Positions 43,249-52,558 of a stretch of DNA of 64,000 nt are shown piece by piece. The notes below the pieces were generated by a model, which worked only from the letters and a program-made list of their open reading frames with translations, was not told the DNA's origin and searched no databases. A program made the translations under genes and the position numbers. Position 1 is the stretch's first letter. Every line of letters begins with the position of its first letter. The stretch is taken from positions 310,001 to 374,000 of the forward strand of contig NZ_JBEGIK010000001.1 of assembly GCF_040675855.1 (NCBI RefSeq), in the 5' to 3' direction. This DNA comes from Microbacterium sp. LWH3-1.2. Lineage in GTDB: Bacteria; Actinomycetota; Actinomycetes; Actinomycetales; Microbacteriaceae.

Positions 43249-43262
43249 GGAAAGCGTTATCC
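43249..43262. promoter_or_regulatory. LacI-type operator between glycerate kinase and ThuA genes
   Basis: GGAAAGCGTTATCC, central CG, matches the sites at 34617 and 38173. It overlaps the -10 box of the ThuA gene, so binding would block that promoter directly. Confidence 0.7.
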
Positions 43263-43263
43263 T
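43258..43263 (+). promoter_or_regulatory. -10 box of leaderless ThuA gene
   Basis: TATCCT ends seven bases before ATG 43271; no Shine-Dalgarno sequence is present. Confidence 0.5.
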
Positions 43264-43270
43264 GCAGAGT

Positions 43271-43972
43271 ATGTTATCCATGGACCACCTGCCAGCCGAG
43301 CCCAATCCACCCCGTGCGGTGATCGCCAGCGGCACCGGCCGGTATGCCGACCCGTGGCATCCGTTCCCCGCCACGTCGGCCCGCATCGCGGACGCTCTGC
43401 GCGCCGACGGGTGGGAGGTCACGGTCGATGGTGACGTCGATCGCGCGCTCGCGCACCTCGACGGGTTCGACCTGCTCGTCGTGAACGCCGGCGATCCGTG
43501 GCGCGACGGCGCGACCGAGATCGGCCATCGCTCCGACCCCGCCGCCGACGCGGGCCTGCGGGCGGCGATCGCCCGCGGAATCGGGCTCGTCGCGGTGCAC
43601 GCCGCGCTCTCGAGCCTGCGCGACCACCCGGCCTGGCGCGCGGCCATCGGCGGCGAATGGCAGCCGGGATTCTCGTGGCACCCGCCGGTCGGACACGCGC
43701 GGGTGAGGGTCGTCGACGGTGAACATCCGGTGAGCGAAGGGATGCCGCCCCTCGACGTCTTCGACGAGCGCTACAGCGACCTGGTGGTCGACGCGGGCGC
43801 GCGCGTCCTCGCGGTGCACGATGTCGACGGCGCCGAGCACGCCGCGGTGTGGGTGCGGGAGCATCCGACGCGCGCCGTGGCCTCCGCGCTCGGCCACGAC
43901 GAACGCTCGTACGACTCCCCCGCGCACGTGACTCTGCTGCAGCGCGCTGCGCGCTGGGCGGCGCGCACCTGA
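43271..43972 (+). CDS. ThuA domain-containing protein
   Basis: A 233-residue class I glutamine amidotransferase-like protein of the ThuA family. Family segments are AVIASGTGRYADPWHPF, DLLVVNAGDPW, GLVAVHAALSSLRDHPAWRAAIGGEW and VVWVREHPTRAVASALGHDERSY-type C-terminal parts. ThuA works with the Gfo/Idh protein ThuB in trehalose and related sugar use through 3-keto intermediates in rhizobia. Here a Gfo/Idh gene with the same operator lies 8 kb away. Leaderless start at ATG 43271. The biochemical step is not established. Confidence 0.88.
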   Translation: MLSMDHLPAEPNPPRAVIASGTGRYADPWHPFPATSARIADALRADGWEVTVDGDVDRALAHLDGFDLLVVNAGDPWRDGATEIGHRSDPAADAGLRAAIARGIGLVAVHAALSSLRDHPAWRAAIGGEWQPGFSWHPPVGHARVRVVDGEHPVSEGMPPLDVFDERYSDLVVDAGARVLAVHDVDGAEHAAVWVREHPTRAVASALGHDERSYDSPAHVTLLQRAARWAART

Positions 43973-44091
43973 GGCAGCGCGCACCGCCCGGCGAGCGTGC
44001 GATCGCGGTCGGGAACGGGGCATCCGTCCGACCGGGCAGAATGGATGCGGCGCCGCCCGGCGTACCCGCCCCCACCTGAATCCGGAGTGAC

Positions 44092-45069
44092 ATGTCCTGG
44101 CTCGTGACCGGAGGTGCCGGCTACATCGGCGCCCACATCGTCCGTGCGCTCGCAGACGCGGGCCTGAACTCTGTCGTCATCGACGACCTCTCGAGCGGGC
44201 ACGCGTCGTTCGTGCCCGAGAGCGTCCCCCTCGTGCGGGGCTCCATCCTCGACGGCGAGCTCGTCGAGCGCACGCTCCGCGAGCACCGCATCGAGGGCGT
44301 CATCCACCTCGCCGGGTTCAAGTACGCGGGCGTGTCGGTGCAGCGCCCGCTGCACACCTACGCGCAGAACGTCGAGGGCACGTGCGCCCTCCTCGCCGCG
44401 ATGCAGGCGGCGGAGGTCTCGAACCTCGTCTTCTCGTCGTCGGCCGCCGTGTACGGCACACCCGACGTGCCGCTCGTCACCGAGGACCTGCCCAAGCGCC
44501 CCGCCTCGCCCTACGGGGAGTCGAAGCTGATCGGCGAGTGGATCATCCGCGACCAGGCGATCGCGACCGCCGAATCGGACCACGCCCTTCGCTACACCGC
44601 CCTGCGCTACTTCAACGTGGTGGGCTCGGGCGACCCGTCGGTGTACGACACCAGCCCGCACAACCTCTTCCCCCTCGTGTTCGAGGCCCTGCTCGCGGGT
44701 AAGACGCCGCGCATCAACGGCGACGACTACGACACCCCCGATGGCACGAACGTGCGCGACTACGTGCACGTGGCCGACATCGCCGCGGCCCATGTCGCGG
44801 CCGCTCAGCGCCTGCTCGCGAACCGCCCGATCGAGCCCGCCTACAACCTCGGCTCGCAGAACGGCCTGAGCGTTCGCGAGATCATGGACGCGATGGCCCG
44901 CGTCACGGGCATCGACTTCACGCCCGAGATCGCCCCCCGACGCCCCGGCGACCCCGACCGCATCGTCGCGACCGGCGAGCTCGCGGCGCGCGACCTGGAC
45001 TGGAAGAACCGCTACACCGTCGACGAGATGGTCCGCACCGGCTGGGAGGCCCGCCGGGCCGCCGGCTGA
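44092..45069 (+). CDS. galE: UDP-glucose 4-epimerase
   Basis: A 325-residue short-chain dehydrogenase-type epimerase interconverting UDP-galactose and UDP-glucose. NAD binding: WLVTGGAGYIGAHIVRAL. Catalytic: the Ser in FSSSAAVYG and the Tyr-x-x-x-Lys in SPYGESKLIGE. The later RYFNVVGSG and NVRDYVHVADIAAAH motifs are typical of GalE. ATG 44092 has CGGAG upstream. Together with galT and galK downstream and pgm at 16 kb it completes the Leloir pathway; it lies upstream of, and convergent with, the gal LacI regulator. Confidence 0.96.
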   Translation: MSWLVTGGAGYIGAHIVRALADAGLNSVVIDDLSSGHASFVPESVPLVRGSILDGELVERTLREHRIEGVIHLAGFKYAGVSVQRPLHTYAQNVEGTCALLAAMQAAEVSNLVFSSSAAVYGTPDVPLVTEDLPKRPASPYGESKLIGEWIIRDQAIATAESDHALRYTALRYFNVVGSGDPSVYDTSPHNLFPLVFEALLAGKTPRINGDDYDTPDGTNVRDYVHVADIAAAHVAAAQRLLANRPIEPAYNLGSQNGLSVREIMDAMARVTGIDFTPEIAPRRPGDPDRIVATGELAARDLDWKNRYTVDEMVRTGWEARRAAG

Positions 45070-45172
45070 GGCATCCGTCCCACCCCCGAGCGGTTCCGGA
45101 TTCGGACGTTCGCACCGTTCCGGACGCGGCGGCGCCACTGAGTCCGCACACACAGGCAGAGTCCGGATCTCG

Positions 45173-45204
45173 GATCCGCCGATCCGGCGATCCGGCGATC
45201 CGCC
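45173..45204. repeat. four 8-bp tandem repeats GATCCGSC
   Basis: GATCCGCC, GATCCGGC, GATCCGGC, GATCCGCC stand in a row in the gap between galE and the LacI gene. They lie beyond both stop codons; no function is apparent. Confidence 0.7.
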
Positions 45205-45221
45205 CCCAGAGCGGGGTCTTC

Positions 45222-46214
45222 TCAGCGTGCGGGCCCGGTGCTCTCGCGGACGACGAGGCGTGTCGGCACGGTCTCGAACGCCGCGGGCGCGCCGGCCTCG
45301 ATGCCGTCGATGAGCGCCGCGACCGCGCGGGAGCCGAGCGCGTCGAAGTCCTGCCGCACGGTGGTGAGGGGCGGGCGGTAGTCCGCGGCATCCGCCACGT
45401 CGTCGAAGCCGACCACACTGACGTCGCCCGGCACCGCGCGGCCTGACTCCGCGACGGCGCGGAGCACCCCCAGCGCCATCTGATCGTTGGCGGCGAAGAC
45501 AGCGGTCGCGCCCGGTCCGAGAAGAGCGGATGCTGCGGCGAAGCCCGACGCGGAGGTCCAGTCACCGCGCACCACGGGCGGCACCGCGGCGTGGGCGGCC
45601 CCCAGAGCGTCGCGCCATCCGCGCTCGCGCTCCGCCGCGGCGAACGAGCCCTCGGGGCCGGACAGGTGCTGGACGGTCGCGTGCCCGAGCCCGAGCAGGT
45701 GCTCGACCGCTGACCTCGCGCCTGCCGCGTGATCGGTCTCGACCACGCCGAAACGGTCGTCACGCGGAGAGTCGACGACCACGAGGCGCAGCCCGGGGGC
45801 GCCGACGTCGGCACCGCGCACCCGCGCTGTGGCCTCGTTCAGCACGATCGCGCCATCCACGCCCTGCTCGACCAGCCGCTCGAAGGCCGCGGCCACGTCG
45901 CCCGCCGCGCCGAGCGTCACGACCGTGAGCGCGTAGCCGCGGGCGGCCGCGGCATCCGCCACCGCCTGCAGCATGCGGGAGTTGCCCACCGAAGCGAGGG
46001 TCGACACCACGAGCCCGATGGTCTGGGTGCGGCCGGTGCGCAGAGCGCGCGCGGCGCGATGCGGACGATAGCCGAGTTCCCTCATCACCGCCTCGACGCG
46101 GGCCCGCGTCTCGGGGTCGACACGGGGGCTGGCGTTGACCACCCGCGACACGGTCTGGCCCGAGACGCCCGCGCGCTCCGCGACGTCCGCCATCGACACG
46201 CGTCTTGCCGTCAT
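45222..46214 (-). CDS. LacI-family regulator of the galactose genes
   Basis: A 330-residue repressor with HTH VSMADVAERAGVSGQTVSRVVNASPRV, hinge RAARALRTGRTQTIGLVV and a complete sensor domain (VFAANDQMALGVLRAVAESG, VSVVGFDDVADAADYRPPLTTVRQDF). The ATG at 46214 follows a GGGGTGGGG purine run. It is divergent from galT; the operator and promoter between them at 46267-46298 make it the probable galactose-responsive repressor (GalR-like role). Confidence 0.93.
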   Translation of the reverse strand: MTARRVSMADVAERAGVSGQTVSRVVNASPRVDPETRARVEAVMRELGYRPHRAARALRTGRTQTIGLVVSTLASVGNSRMLQAVADAAAARGYALTVVTLGAAGDVAAAFERLVEQGVDGAIVLNEATARVRGADVGAPGLRLVVVDSPRDDRFGVVETDHAAGARSAVEHLLGLGHATVQHLSGPEGSFAAAERERGWRDALGAAHAAVPPVVRGDWTSASGFAAASALLGPGATAVFAANDQMALGVLRAVAESGRAVPGDVSVVGFDDVADAADYRPPLTTVRQDFDALGSRAVAALIDGIEAGAPAAFETVPTRLVVRESTGPAR

Positions 46215-46266
46215 CCCCACCCCGATCCGCCGGAGCCGTCGACGTGAGGTCGGCTTGCGGCATCCG

Positions 46267-46280
46267 TGTTGACGATAACA
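46267..46280. promoter_or_regulatory. LacI-type operator at the galT promoter
   Basis: TGTTGACGATAACA is an imperfect palindrome with central CG that overlaps the -35 box. The 10-mer CGTGTTGACG is repeated in direct orientation at 46265-46274 and 46296-46305, 31 bp apart. Confidence 0.55.
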
Positions 46281-46298
46281 TAGCCGACTTGCTATCGT
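46269..46298 (+). promoter_or_regulatory. leaderless promoter of galTK
   Basis: TTGACG (46269-46274) and TATCGT (46293-46298) with an 18-base spacer; the GTG start follows after six bases. Confidence 0.6.
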
Positions 46299-46304
46299 GT
46301 TGAC

Positions 46305-47507
46305 GTGAACACGCCCCCAGACGACACCGTGGTGTCCGCCCGCGATCTGCCCGCCGAGACCCTCGGCGCCGGCGTCGTGAAGCGCCCGACCCGCCTCGCC
46401 GACGGGCGCGAGCTGATCTATTACGACGACCCCGGCACGACGCTCGGCGCCGAACGCGCCCTCGACGCGCGCGACCTCGCACCCCGGCCCGAGACCGCGA
46501 CCATGAGGCGCGACGTGCTGACGGGCGACTGGGTGTCGATCGCAGCGGCCCGCCAGAACCGCGCGTTCCTCCCGCCGGCGCACCTCGATCCGCTCGCCCC
46601 GCAGACGCCTTCGAATCCGTCGGAGATCCCGTCGCTGTACGACGTGGCGGTGTTCGAGAACAAGTCGCCGTCTTTCGGCCCCGCTCTCACGGTCGCCCAC
46701 GGCGACGCACCCGCGGGGATCGACGCGGCGCGCGATCTCGAGGACCTCGCCGCCCCCGGCCTCGGCCGAACCCGCACGAGCGTCGGCCGATGCGAGGTCG
46801 TGTGCTTCAGCCCCGAGCACTCCGGCTCGTTCGGATCGCTGTCGGCCACCCGTGCCCGCACCGTGATCGAGGCGTGGGCCGACCGCACCGCCGCGCTCTC
46901 GGCGCTGCCCGGCATCGAGCAGGTCTTCCCGTTCGAGAATCGCGGCGAGGCGATCGGCGTCACGCTGCCCCACCCGCACGGCCAGATCTACGCCTACCCG
47001 TACATCACGCCGCGCACGACGAGCCTGCTCGCGTCGATCGATCGCGAGGATCCGGACCTGTTCGGGCGCATCCTCGACTTCGAGCGCGCCGGTGAGCGCG
47101 TGATCCTCGAGGGCGAGCACTGGACGGCGTTCGTGCCGTTCGCAGCGCGCTGGCCGATCGAGATCCACCTGCTGCCGCACCGCCACGTCGCGGACTTCGC
47201 CGAGACGACGGCGGCCGAACGCGACGAGCTGGCGCCCCTGTACCTGCGGCTGCTCCGCGGCGTGGACGCGCTCTACGACTCCCCCACGCCGTACATCGCC
47301 GCATGGCACCAGGCGCCGGTGCACCGTGGCCGCGACACCGCGCGCCTGCACCTGCAGCTCACGTCGCCCCGCCGCGCGGCCGACAAGCTCAAGTTCCTCG
47401 CCGGATCCGAGGCCGCCATGGGTGCCTGGATCGGCGACATCCCGCCCGAGACGGCAGCGGCGAAGCTGCGCGACGCCGTCGCATCCATCCCCGAGGAGAC
47501 CCTGTGA
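46305..47507 (+). CDS. galT: galactose-1-phosphate uridylyltransferase
   Basis: A 400-residue HIT-superfamily transferase that exchanges UMP between UDP-glucose and galactose 1-phosphate. The active site is in GVTLPHPHGQIYAYPYITP (HPHxQ). RRDVLTGDWVSIAAARQNR and VCFSPEHSGSF are also characteristic. GTG 46305 is leaderless, six bases after the -10 box. The stop overlaps the galK GTG start by GTGA. Divergent from its probable repressor. Confidence 0.96.
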   Translation: MNTPPDDTVVSARDLPAETLGAGVVKRPTRLADGRELIYYDDPGTTLGAERALDARDLAPRPETATMRRDVLTGDWVSIAAARQNRAFLPPAHLDPLAPQTPSNPSEIPSLYDVAVFENKSPSFGPALTVAHGDAPAGIDAARDLEDLAAPGLGRTRTSVGRCEVVCFSPEHSGSFGSLSATRARTVIEAWADRTAALSALPGIEQVFPFENRGEAIGVTLPHPHGQIYAYPYITPRTTSLLASIDREDPDLFGRILDFERAGERVILEGEHWTAFVPFAARWPIEIHLLPHRHVADFAETTAAERDELAPLYLRLLRGVDALYDSPTPYIAAWHQAPVHRGRDTARLHLQLTSPRRAADKLKFLAGSEAAMGAWIGDIPPETAAAKLRDAVASIPEETL

Positions 47508-48700
47508 CCGCCACCGACATCCGTACCGCCGCCATCGCGCGTGCGCTCTTCGCCGCCCGGTTCGGCGCCGACGCCACCGGCACGTGGTCTGCGCCCGGAC
47601 GCGTGAACCTGATCGGCGAGCACACCGACTACAACGACGGCTTCGTGCTGCCGTTCGCGATCCAGCACCGCACCCATGCCGCCCTCGCCCCGCGCGCCGA
47701 CGGCGTCTTCCGCGTGCGCGTGGCCTCGACGTTCGACGACGCGACCGTCGAGGTCGCCCTCGACGAGCTCGACGCGCTCTTCCCCGAGCAGCGTGACGAC
47801 GTCCCCGAGTGGGCGCGCTACCCCCTGGGAGTCGCGTGGGCGCTGCTCGCGGCATCCGGAACCGATCCGTCCGCGGTGTCGGGGGTCGATCTCGCCTTCG
47901 CGTCGGACGTCCCGGTGGGCGCCGGATTGTCGTCGTCCGCCGCGATCGAGGGCGCGACCGCCGTCGCCCTCGCCGACATCTGGGGAATCGATCTCGACCG
48001 CATCGCGCTGGCGAAGGTCGGCCGTCGCGCCGAGAACGAGGCCGTCGGCGCGCCCACGGGCATCATGGACCAGATGGCGTCGCTCCTCGGCCGGGCTGAC
48101 GCGGCCATATTCCTGGACTGCCGGTCACTCGACGCTCAGGTCGTCGACCTCGGCTTCGCGGACGCGGGCCTCGAGCTCGTCGTCATCGACACCGGCGTGA
48201 AGCATTCCCACGCCACCGGCGGCTACGGCGAGCGCCGGGCGGCCTGTGAGAGGGGAGCTGCGGCGCTGGGCGTACCGGCGCTGCGCGACGTGAGCGTCGA
48301 CGACCTCCCGCGCCTCGCGGAGCTCGTGGACGAGGTCACCTTCCGCCGCGTCCGCCATGTCGTCACCGAGAATCAGCGCGTGCTCGACACGGTGCGCACC
48401 CTCCGCGAGGAGGGGCCCCGCGCGATCGGCGGCCTCCTCGTCGCCTCGCACGTGTCGATGCGCGACGACTTCGAGATCTCGGTCCCCGAGCTCGACACCG
48501 CGGTCGAGGCCGCGCTGTCGGCCGGCGCAGTGGGCGCCCGCATGACAGGCGGCGGCTTCGGCGGCGCCGCGATCGCACTCGTCGCGCATGATCTCGTGCC
48601 GGCGGTGACAGATGCCGCCACCGCCGCCTTCGCGGCCGCCGGCTTCGCGGCTCCCACCATCTTCACGGTGACTCCGTCCGCGGGAGCAGCGCGCGACTGA
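47504..48700 (+). CDS. galK: galactokinase
   Basis: A 398-residue GHMP kinase that phosphorylates galactose at C1. Motifs: GRVNLIGEHTDYNDGFVLPFAI near the N-terminus (galactokinase signature), VPVGAGLSSSAAIEGA (ATP loop) and GARMTGGGFGGAAIAL near the end. Length is normal. Its GTG start overlaps the galT stop, so expression is coupled. An in-frame upstream extension of the open frame is shadow of galT. Confidence 0.96.
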   Translation: MTATDIRTAAIARALFAARFGADATGTWSAPGRVNLIGEHTDYNDGFVLPFAIQHRTHAALAPRADGVFRVRVASTFDDATVEVALDELDALFPEQRDDVPEWARYPLGVAWALLAASGTDPSAVSGVDLAFASDVPVGAGLSSSAAIEGATAVALADIWGIDLDRIALAKVGRRAENEAVGAPTGIMDQMASLLGRADAAIFLDCRSLDAQVVDLGFADAGLELVVIDTGVKHSHATGGYGERRAACERGAAALGVPALRDVSVDDLPRLAELVDEVTFRRVRHVVTENQRVLDTVRTLREEGPRAIGGLLVASHVSMRDDFEISVPELDTAVEAALSAGAVGARMTGGGFGGAAIALVAHDLVPAVTDAATAAFAAAGFAAPTIFTVTPSAGAARD

Positions 48701-48841
48701 CGTTCTCGCACCTGCCTCGCTCGCGGGTCCGCGCCGTCCGACTGCGGGCGCCTCAGTGCCCTTCGCCGACGTCGAAGACCCCGAGCGGGGCTGAACGCCG
48801 CGTGAACGCTCGTGCCGCGCGCGGCAGGCCACTGGCGATGA

Positions 48842-49750
<909 letters not shown>

Positions 49751-49979
49751 GACCCATCCCCGGACCGCGAGAGTACAGCGGCACGGGGCGACGGGTCACG
49801 GCATCCGCTCCGGCCACCTCGACGTCTTGCGTCACAACGCGGATGTCGCCGCTCTCGTTCACCCCTTCGCCCGGCTGTCCATCGACGCAGCCGAGCCCGA
49901 GCACCCCGCCCACGGGTCCCTTCGACAGGGCGGCGGGCGCGAGTGCCGTGTTCGGGCTGTTCGCGCCGAAGGAGAGTTC

Positions 49980-51587
49980 ATGACCGAGACCACCGCAACA
50001 ACGTTCATCGAGGTGAGCACTTCTGCCGGCCGGGTGCGGGGCCGGTGGCGGGGCGAACCCGGAGCCGGCGGATCGGCAGCGTTCCTCGGCATCCCCTTCG
50101 CGAAGCCGCCGGTCGGCGAACGGCGGTTCGCGGCGCCCGAGCCGCCGGAGCCGTGGGACGGCGTGCGCGACGCGCTCGAGCACGGCGCGACGGCGCAGCG
50201 CGGCGACACCGGCATCACCCTCATCCCCGAGCCGTCGGTCGCGGGCGAGTCGACGCTGAACGTCAACGTCTTCACGCCCGTTCCGGGACAGACGGATGCT
50301 GCGCTCCCCGTTCTCGTCTGGATCCACGGCGGCGGCTTCATCTCGGGCTCACCCGCCAGCCCCTGGTACGACGGCCGCGCATTCAACCGCGACGGCGTGG
50401 TCACGGCGACGATCTCGTACCGGCTCGGCTTCGACGGCTTCGGACACATCGATGGCGCCCCGCCGAACCGCGGCGTGCGCGACTGGCTGGCCGCCCTCGA
50501 GTGGATGCAGGAGAACATCGCGCAATTCGGCGGCGATCCGTCCCGCGTGACGATCGCCGGGCAGTCCGCAGGCGGGGGCGCAGTGCTGACGCTGCTTGGC
50601 ATGCCCGTCGCGCAGCACCTCTTCCACGCGGCGTGGTCGCTCTCCGGTGCTCTTGCCGACGTCTCGGTCGAACGCTCCCGGTCCGCGTCGGCGAGGCTCG
50701 CACGTCTCGCCGGCGTCGCCCCGACGCGCGAAGGCTTCGCCTCGGTGGCGGAGGAGGCCCTCCACGCGCTGCAGACGAAGGCCGGCGAGCCGGAGTCGTC
50801 GGACCGGCTGGCCGGCGCTCGCTCACTGCTGGAGGAGGGGCTCTCGTGGGGTCCCGCGATCGACGGCGACCTGCTGCCGCAACCGACCATCGACTCGCTT
50901 CGCGCCGGAGTCGGCGCGGACAAGCCCCTCGTCCTCGGCACGACCGACGACGAGTTCACGATGGTGACCGACGGCGCGAAGCGGGCGCTGAGGCTCGTAC
51001 CCGCGAGCGTCGCCCTCAGCCGGCTCGGGGTGTCCCGAGCGCGGCGGCGCGAGTACCTTGCCGACAACGCGGCGCAGCGGCGCAAGGGAACGGCCGCAGT
51101 CCTCGGGCGCTACGTCACCGATGTCGTGTTCCGCTCCACCGTCGTTCGGGTCGCTGAGGCGCGCGGCGCCGCGCCCACGTGGGTGTACCGATTCATGTGG
51201 CCCTCTCCCACCCGCCGCTGGGCGCTGCACTGCCTCGACGTGCCGTTCTGGTTCGACTGCCTCGACGACGAGCACGTCGCCGCGATCGCCGGGGACGCCC
51301 CGCCCCGCAGTCTCGCAGCCGCCGTGCACGGCAGCGCAGTGGCGCTCGTGCGCGGCGACGACCCGGGTTGGCGCCCGTGGTCCGAAGCGCCCGGCACCAC
51401 CCGGATCTTCGGCGGCGAGGCATCCGTCGTCGACGTGCTGCCCGACGGCTACGCGAGCGTCCGCGCGCTCGTGTCACCGGCACCTCGGGTCGCGTCCGGC
51501 TCGAGGAGCCGGGCGCTGACCCCGCCGGATCAGCTGAGTGCGGCGATGACCTCGCGCTCGAACAGCTCGACGCCCGACAGGTCGTAG
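49980..51587 (+). CDS. carboxylesterase, type B family
   Basis: A 535-residue esterase. The oxyanion hole is in VLVWIHGGGFISGSPAS and the nucleophile in TIAGQSAGGGAVLTLLG; the acidic residue and His (HCLDVPFWF region) are in place. AAFLGIPFAKPPVGERRF is the standard N-terminal signature. ATG 49980 has AAGGAG six bases before. The last 58 bases overlap, tail to tail, the oxidoreductase gene on the other strand; the final 19 residues are low in character, as if the original stop had been lost and translation now runs into antisense sequence. Confidence 0.92.
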   Translation: MTETTATTFIEVSTSAGRVRGRWRGEPGAGGSAAFLGIPFAKPPVGERRFAAPEPPEPWDGVRDALEHGATAQRGDTGITLIPEPSVAGESTLNVNVFTPVPGQTDAALPVLVWIHGGGFISGSPASPWYDGRAFNRDGVVTATISYRLGFDGFGHIDGAPPNRGVRDWLAALEWMQENIAQFGGDPSRVTIAGQSAGGGAVLTLLGMPVAQHLFHAAWSLSGALADVSVERSRSASARLARLAGVAPTREGFASVAEEALHALQTKAGEPESSDRLAGARSLLEEGLSWGPAIDGDLLPQPTIDSLRAGVGADKPLVLGTTDDEFTMVTDGAKRALRLVPASVALSRLGVSRARRREYLADNAAQRRKGTAAVLGRYVTDVVFRSTVVRVAEARGAAPTWVYRFMWPSPTRRWALHCLDVPFWFDCLDDEHVAAIAGDAPPRSLAAAVHGSAVALVRGDDPGWRPWSEAPGTTRIFGGEASVVDVLPDGYASVRALVSPAPRVASGSRSRALTPPDQLSAAMTSRSNSSTPDRS

Positions 51588-52516
51588 GCGGCCTCGGGGA
51601 AGTAGTGGATCGCGTAGGCGATGCCGTGGTGTTCGCGCTCGGCGAGCCGCTCCGCCACCTGCTCGGGCGTGCCGAAGGCCGGCGAGGTCAGGTAGTCGTG
51701 CTCGATGTGGTCGGCACGCTCCTGCCCGACGTGCGGGAGCAGGCGCGCCTTCACCGCAGCCAGGCGGTCGCGGGCCTCGGCCTCGGTCGCACCGACGATC
51801 GTGTTGAAGTTCGAGGTGCGCGTGATCTCCGAGAAGTCGCGGCCGAGCGCGTCGCAGTGGTCGCGGAGGATCGCGCTCTTGCGGTCGATGTCGTCGAGCG
51901 AGCCGGCGTAGTTCGTGTACGACGCGTACTTCGCCGCGATCTTGAGCGTGACCTTCTCGCCGCCGCCGGCGACCCAGATGGGGATGCCGCCGTCCTGCAG
52001 CGGAAGCGGCTGCACGATGGCGCCGTCGACCTGGTAGTGCGTGCCGTCGAGGGTCGCACGCCCGGTGGTCCACGCCTGCTGCATGATGTCGACGCCCTCC
52101 CGCAGCATCCGGAGCCGCTCCGGCACCGGCGGGAAGCCGTAGCCGTACGCCTCCCACTCGTGCTCGTACCACCCGCCGCCGATGCCCATCTCGGTGCGTC
52201 CGCCCGAGACGATGTCGACCGTCGCGGCGACCTTGGCGAGGTAGGCGGGGTTGCGGTAACCCATGCACGTGCACATCTGGCCGAGACGGATGCGCTCGGT
52301 CGAGGCTGCGAAGGCCGCCATCAGCGTCCAGGCCTCGTGGGTGGCCTCGTCCGAGTGCACGGGCGTGGTGTGGAAGTGGTCGTAGACCCAGAGCGACTCC
52401 CACGGACCGGCGTCGGCGTGCTGCGCGAGCCCCTTCATCACCGCCCAGTGTTCTGACGGATCGATGCCGACGAGGTCGAATCGCCAGCCCTGGGGGATGA
52501 AGGTTCCGAAGCGCAT
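51530..52516 (-). CDS. LLM-class F420-dependent oxidoreductase
   Basis: A 328-residue luciferase-superfamily barrel starting MRFGTFIPQGWRFDL. TERIRLGQMCTCMGYRNPAYLAKVAATVDIVSGGRTEMGIGGGW matches F420-dependent members (the LG-MCT--YRNPA-LAK pattern). The substrate is unknown. ATG 52516 is seven bases after TAGGCT, so the message is probably leaderless. The 3' end overlaps the carboxylesterase gene. Confidence 0.92.
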   Translation of the reverse strand: MRFGTFIPQGWRFDLVGIDPSEHWAVMKGLAQHADAGPWESLWVYDHFHTTPVHSDEATHEAWTLMAAFAASTERIRLGQMCTCMGYRNPAYLAKVAATVDIVSGGRTEMGIGGGWYEHEWEAYGYGFPPVPERLRMLREGVDIMQQAWTTGRATLDGTHYQVDGAIVQPLPLQDGGIPIWVAGGGEKVTLKIAAKYASYTNYAGSLDDIDRKSAILRDHCDALGRDFSEITRTSNFNTIVGATEAEARDRLAAVKARLLPHVGQERADHIEHDYLTSPAFGTPEQVAERLAEREHHGIAYAIHYFPEAAYDLSGVELFEREVIAALS

Positions 52517-52523
52517 GGGCCCC

Positions 52524-52529
52524 AGCCTA
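52524..52529 (-). promoter_or_regulatory. -10 box of the leaderless F420-type oxidoreductase gene
   Basis: TAGGCT on the minus strand ends seven bases before the ATG at 52516. Confidence 0.5.
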
Positions 52530-52558
52530 GGGGCGCGCGACGGGCCTGGATCCGCCGT

